Of a DNA stretch of 6,937 bases, positions 6,711 to 6,937 are shown piece after piece (position 1 is the first letter of the stretch; every line of letters starts with the position of its first letter). The notes under the pieces were generated by a model. That model was not told the origin of the DNA. It saw nothing but the letters and a program-made list of their open reading frames with translations, and searched no databases. Position numbers and translations under genes: made by a program. Origin of the DNA: Rhizobiales bacterium UBA3584 (GTDB lineage Bacteria; Pseudomonadota; Alphaproteobacteria; Rhizobiales; Devosiaceae); contig DFMV01000043.1 in NCBI GenBank assembly GCA_002375765.1, forward strand, positions 1 through 6,937, in the 5' to 3' direction.

Positions 6711-6726
6711 CGCATCCGGGGTTTTT
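6706..6726 (+). terminator. Short GC hairpin plus T5, possible terminator
   Basis: CCCC (6706-6709) can pair with GGGG (6718-6721) across ACGCATCC, followed at once by TTTTT (6722-6726). The 4-bp stem is short. The same CCCC also belongs to the 3' arm of the long repeat at 6655-6710, so the two folds exclude each other. No plus-strand transcript is known here. Confidence 0.25.
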
Positions 6727-6822
6727 GGCTTAGTCGCCCTTCAGAAGGCTAGGGTCAATCCCTTCTCCCTTTCGGGGTACGACGGCGTTAGCAAAATCGC
6801 GCCAGCCTCGAAACCGAGATCA

Positions 6823-6846
6823 GGCGGCCGGTTCACGCCGTCCGGC
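6823..6846. repeat. Small GC-rich hairpin with two alternative foldings
   Basis: GGCGGC (6823-6828) can pair with GCCGTC (6837-6842) using one G-U wobble. Alternatively GCCGG (6827-6831) pairs perfectly with CCGGC (6842-6846). Just before it, CTCG-AAAC-CGAG (6807-6818) forms a small tetraloop hairpin. These are weak alone but add to the dense secondary structure of this intergenic stretch. Confidence 0.4.
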
Positions 6847-6853
6847 GCTTGTG

Positions 6854-6912
6854 ACGTTTGGGCCTTCCCTGCGGCGACCCGCAAGGAACCCGGACCGACC
6901 CCGCCCAAACGT
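6854..6912. repeat. Outer 10-bp inverted repeat enclosing an inner hairpin
   Basis: ACGTTTGGGC (6854-6863) and GCCCAAACGT (6903-6912) are perfect complements. Between them TTCC-C-TGCGG (6865-6874), loop CGAC, and CCGCA-A-GGAA (6879-6888) form a 9-bp hairpin with a single C-A mismatch. The two-level arrangement resembles a structured RNA or a complex palindromic element. No known RNA family was recognised. Confidence 0.75.
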
Positions 6913-6937
6913 TCGTTGCGCTTGCGTCCATATGCGC

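Larger units (their letters stand above)
6490..6937. other. Gene-poor structured intergenic region
   Basis: These 448 bases hold no convincing protein gene and no recognised tRNA, rRNA, tmRNA, SRP, RNase P or 6S RNA signature. Several long inverted repeats lie within it, annotated separately. A short direct repeat, CGAAGGACGG (6631-6640) and CGAAGAACGG (6643-6652), lies between the first two. Frames stay open to the right edge on both strands, but they have no ribosome-binding site or family resemblance. The region may be a chain of intergenic palindromic elements, the leader of a gene beyond the right edge, or an unrecognised structured RNA. Confidence 0.5.

Noticed and set aside
6829..6846. 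GGTTCAC segment resembling a tRNA T-arm
   Set aside because: The T-loop position equivalent to the invariant A58 is C, and no acceptor, D or anticodon arm can be placed around it.
6741..6935. Open minus-strand frame entering from the right edge and ending with TGA at 6741
   Set aside because: About 64 codons with no recognised domain. It overlaps the structured repeats and no start is visible; it could be a gene tail but cannot be supported from this window.
6691..6937. Open plus-strand frame from ATG 6691 to the right edge (about 82 codons)
   Set aside because: It starts in the AT-rich loop of the long inverted repeat without a Shine-Dalgarno. The composition is Pro/Arg/Ser-rich with no recognised family, and the opposite strand is also open, so it is probably a chance frame in GC-rich DNA.

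Overview
The window looks like chromosomal DNA of an alphaproteobacterium, probably of the order Hyphomicrobiales (Devosia/Pelagibacterium-like is a guess). The reasons are high GC, a small outer-membrane barrel with a C-terminal RYRF, a soluble double-PAS chemoreceptor ending in an xWxxF tail, and TTAA-N7-TTAAC (CtrA-type) motifs. No tRNA, rRNA, CRISPR array, insertion sequence or prophage gene was recognised.

Layout from left to right: bases 1-178 are the upstream region of a plus-strand BenE-family benzoate/proton symporter gene (179-1375). Converging on it is a minus-strand gene for a secreted beta-barrel outer-membrane protein (1409-2161). The intrinsic terminator of that gene lies inside the last codons of benE. 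The 100-bp region before the barrel gene is dense in signals: a perfect CtrA-type box, an 11-bp direct repeat and a nested inverted repeat that covers the ribosome-binding site. Next, still on the minus strand, come glmM (2265-3608, phosphoglucosamine mutase for UDP-GlcNAc synthesis), a class I SAM-dependent methyltransferase of unknown substrate (3703-4569), and a cytoplasmic methyl-accepting chemotaxis protein with two tandem PAS domains (4642-6402). A one-mismatch CtrA-type box precedes the chemoreceptor gene. About 450 bases at the right end (6490-6937) hold no convincing gene but several long inverted repeats.

The four minus-strand genes share a direction, but the gaps (72, 94 and 103 bp) and signals inside them suggest separate or only partly coupled transcription. 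GlmM feeds cell-envelope synthesis and the barrel protein is an envelope component. The chemoreceptor would signal through CheA/CheW, with the last five residues as the likely tether for CheR/CheB. The CtrA-type boxes before the barrel and chemoreceptor genes hint at shared cell-cycle or motility control. No clearly new multi-gene system is visible. The most unusual material is non-coding: the barrel-gene leader and the structured right-hand intergenic region.
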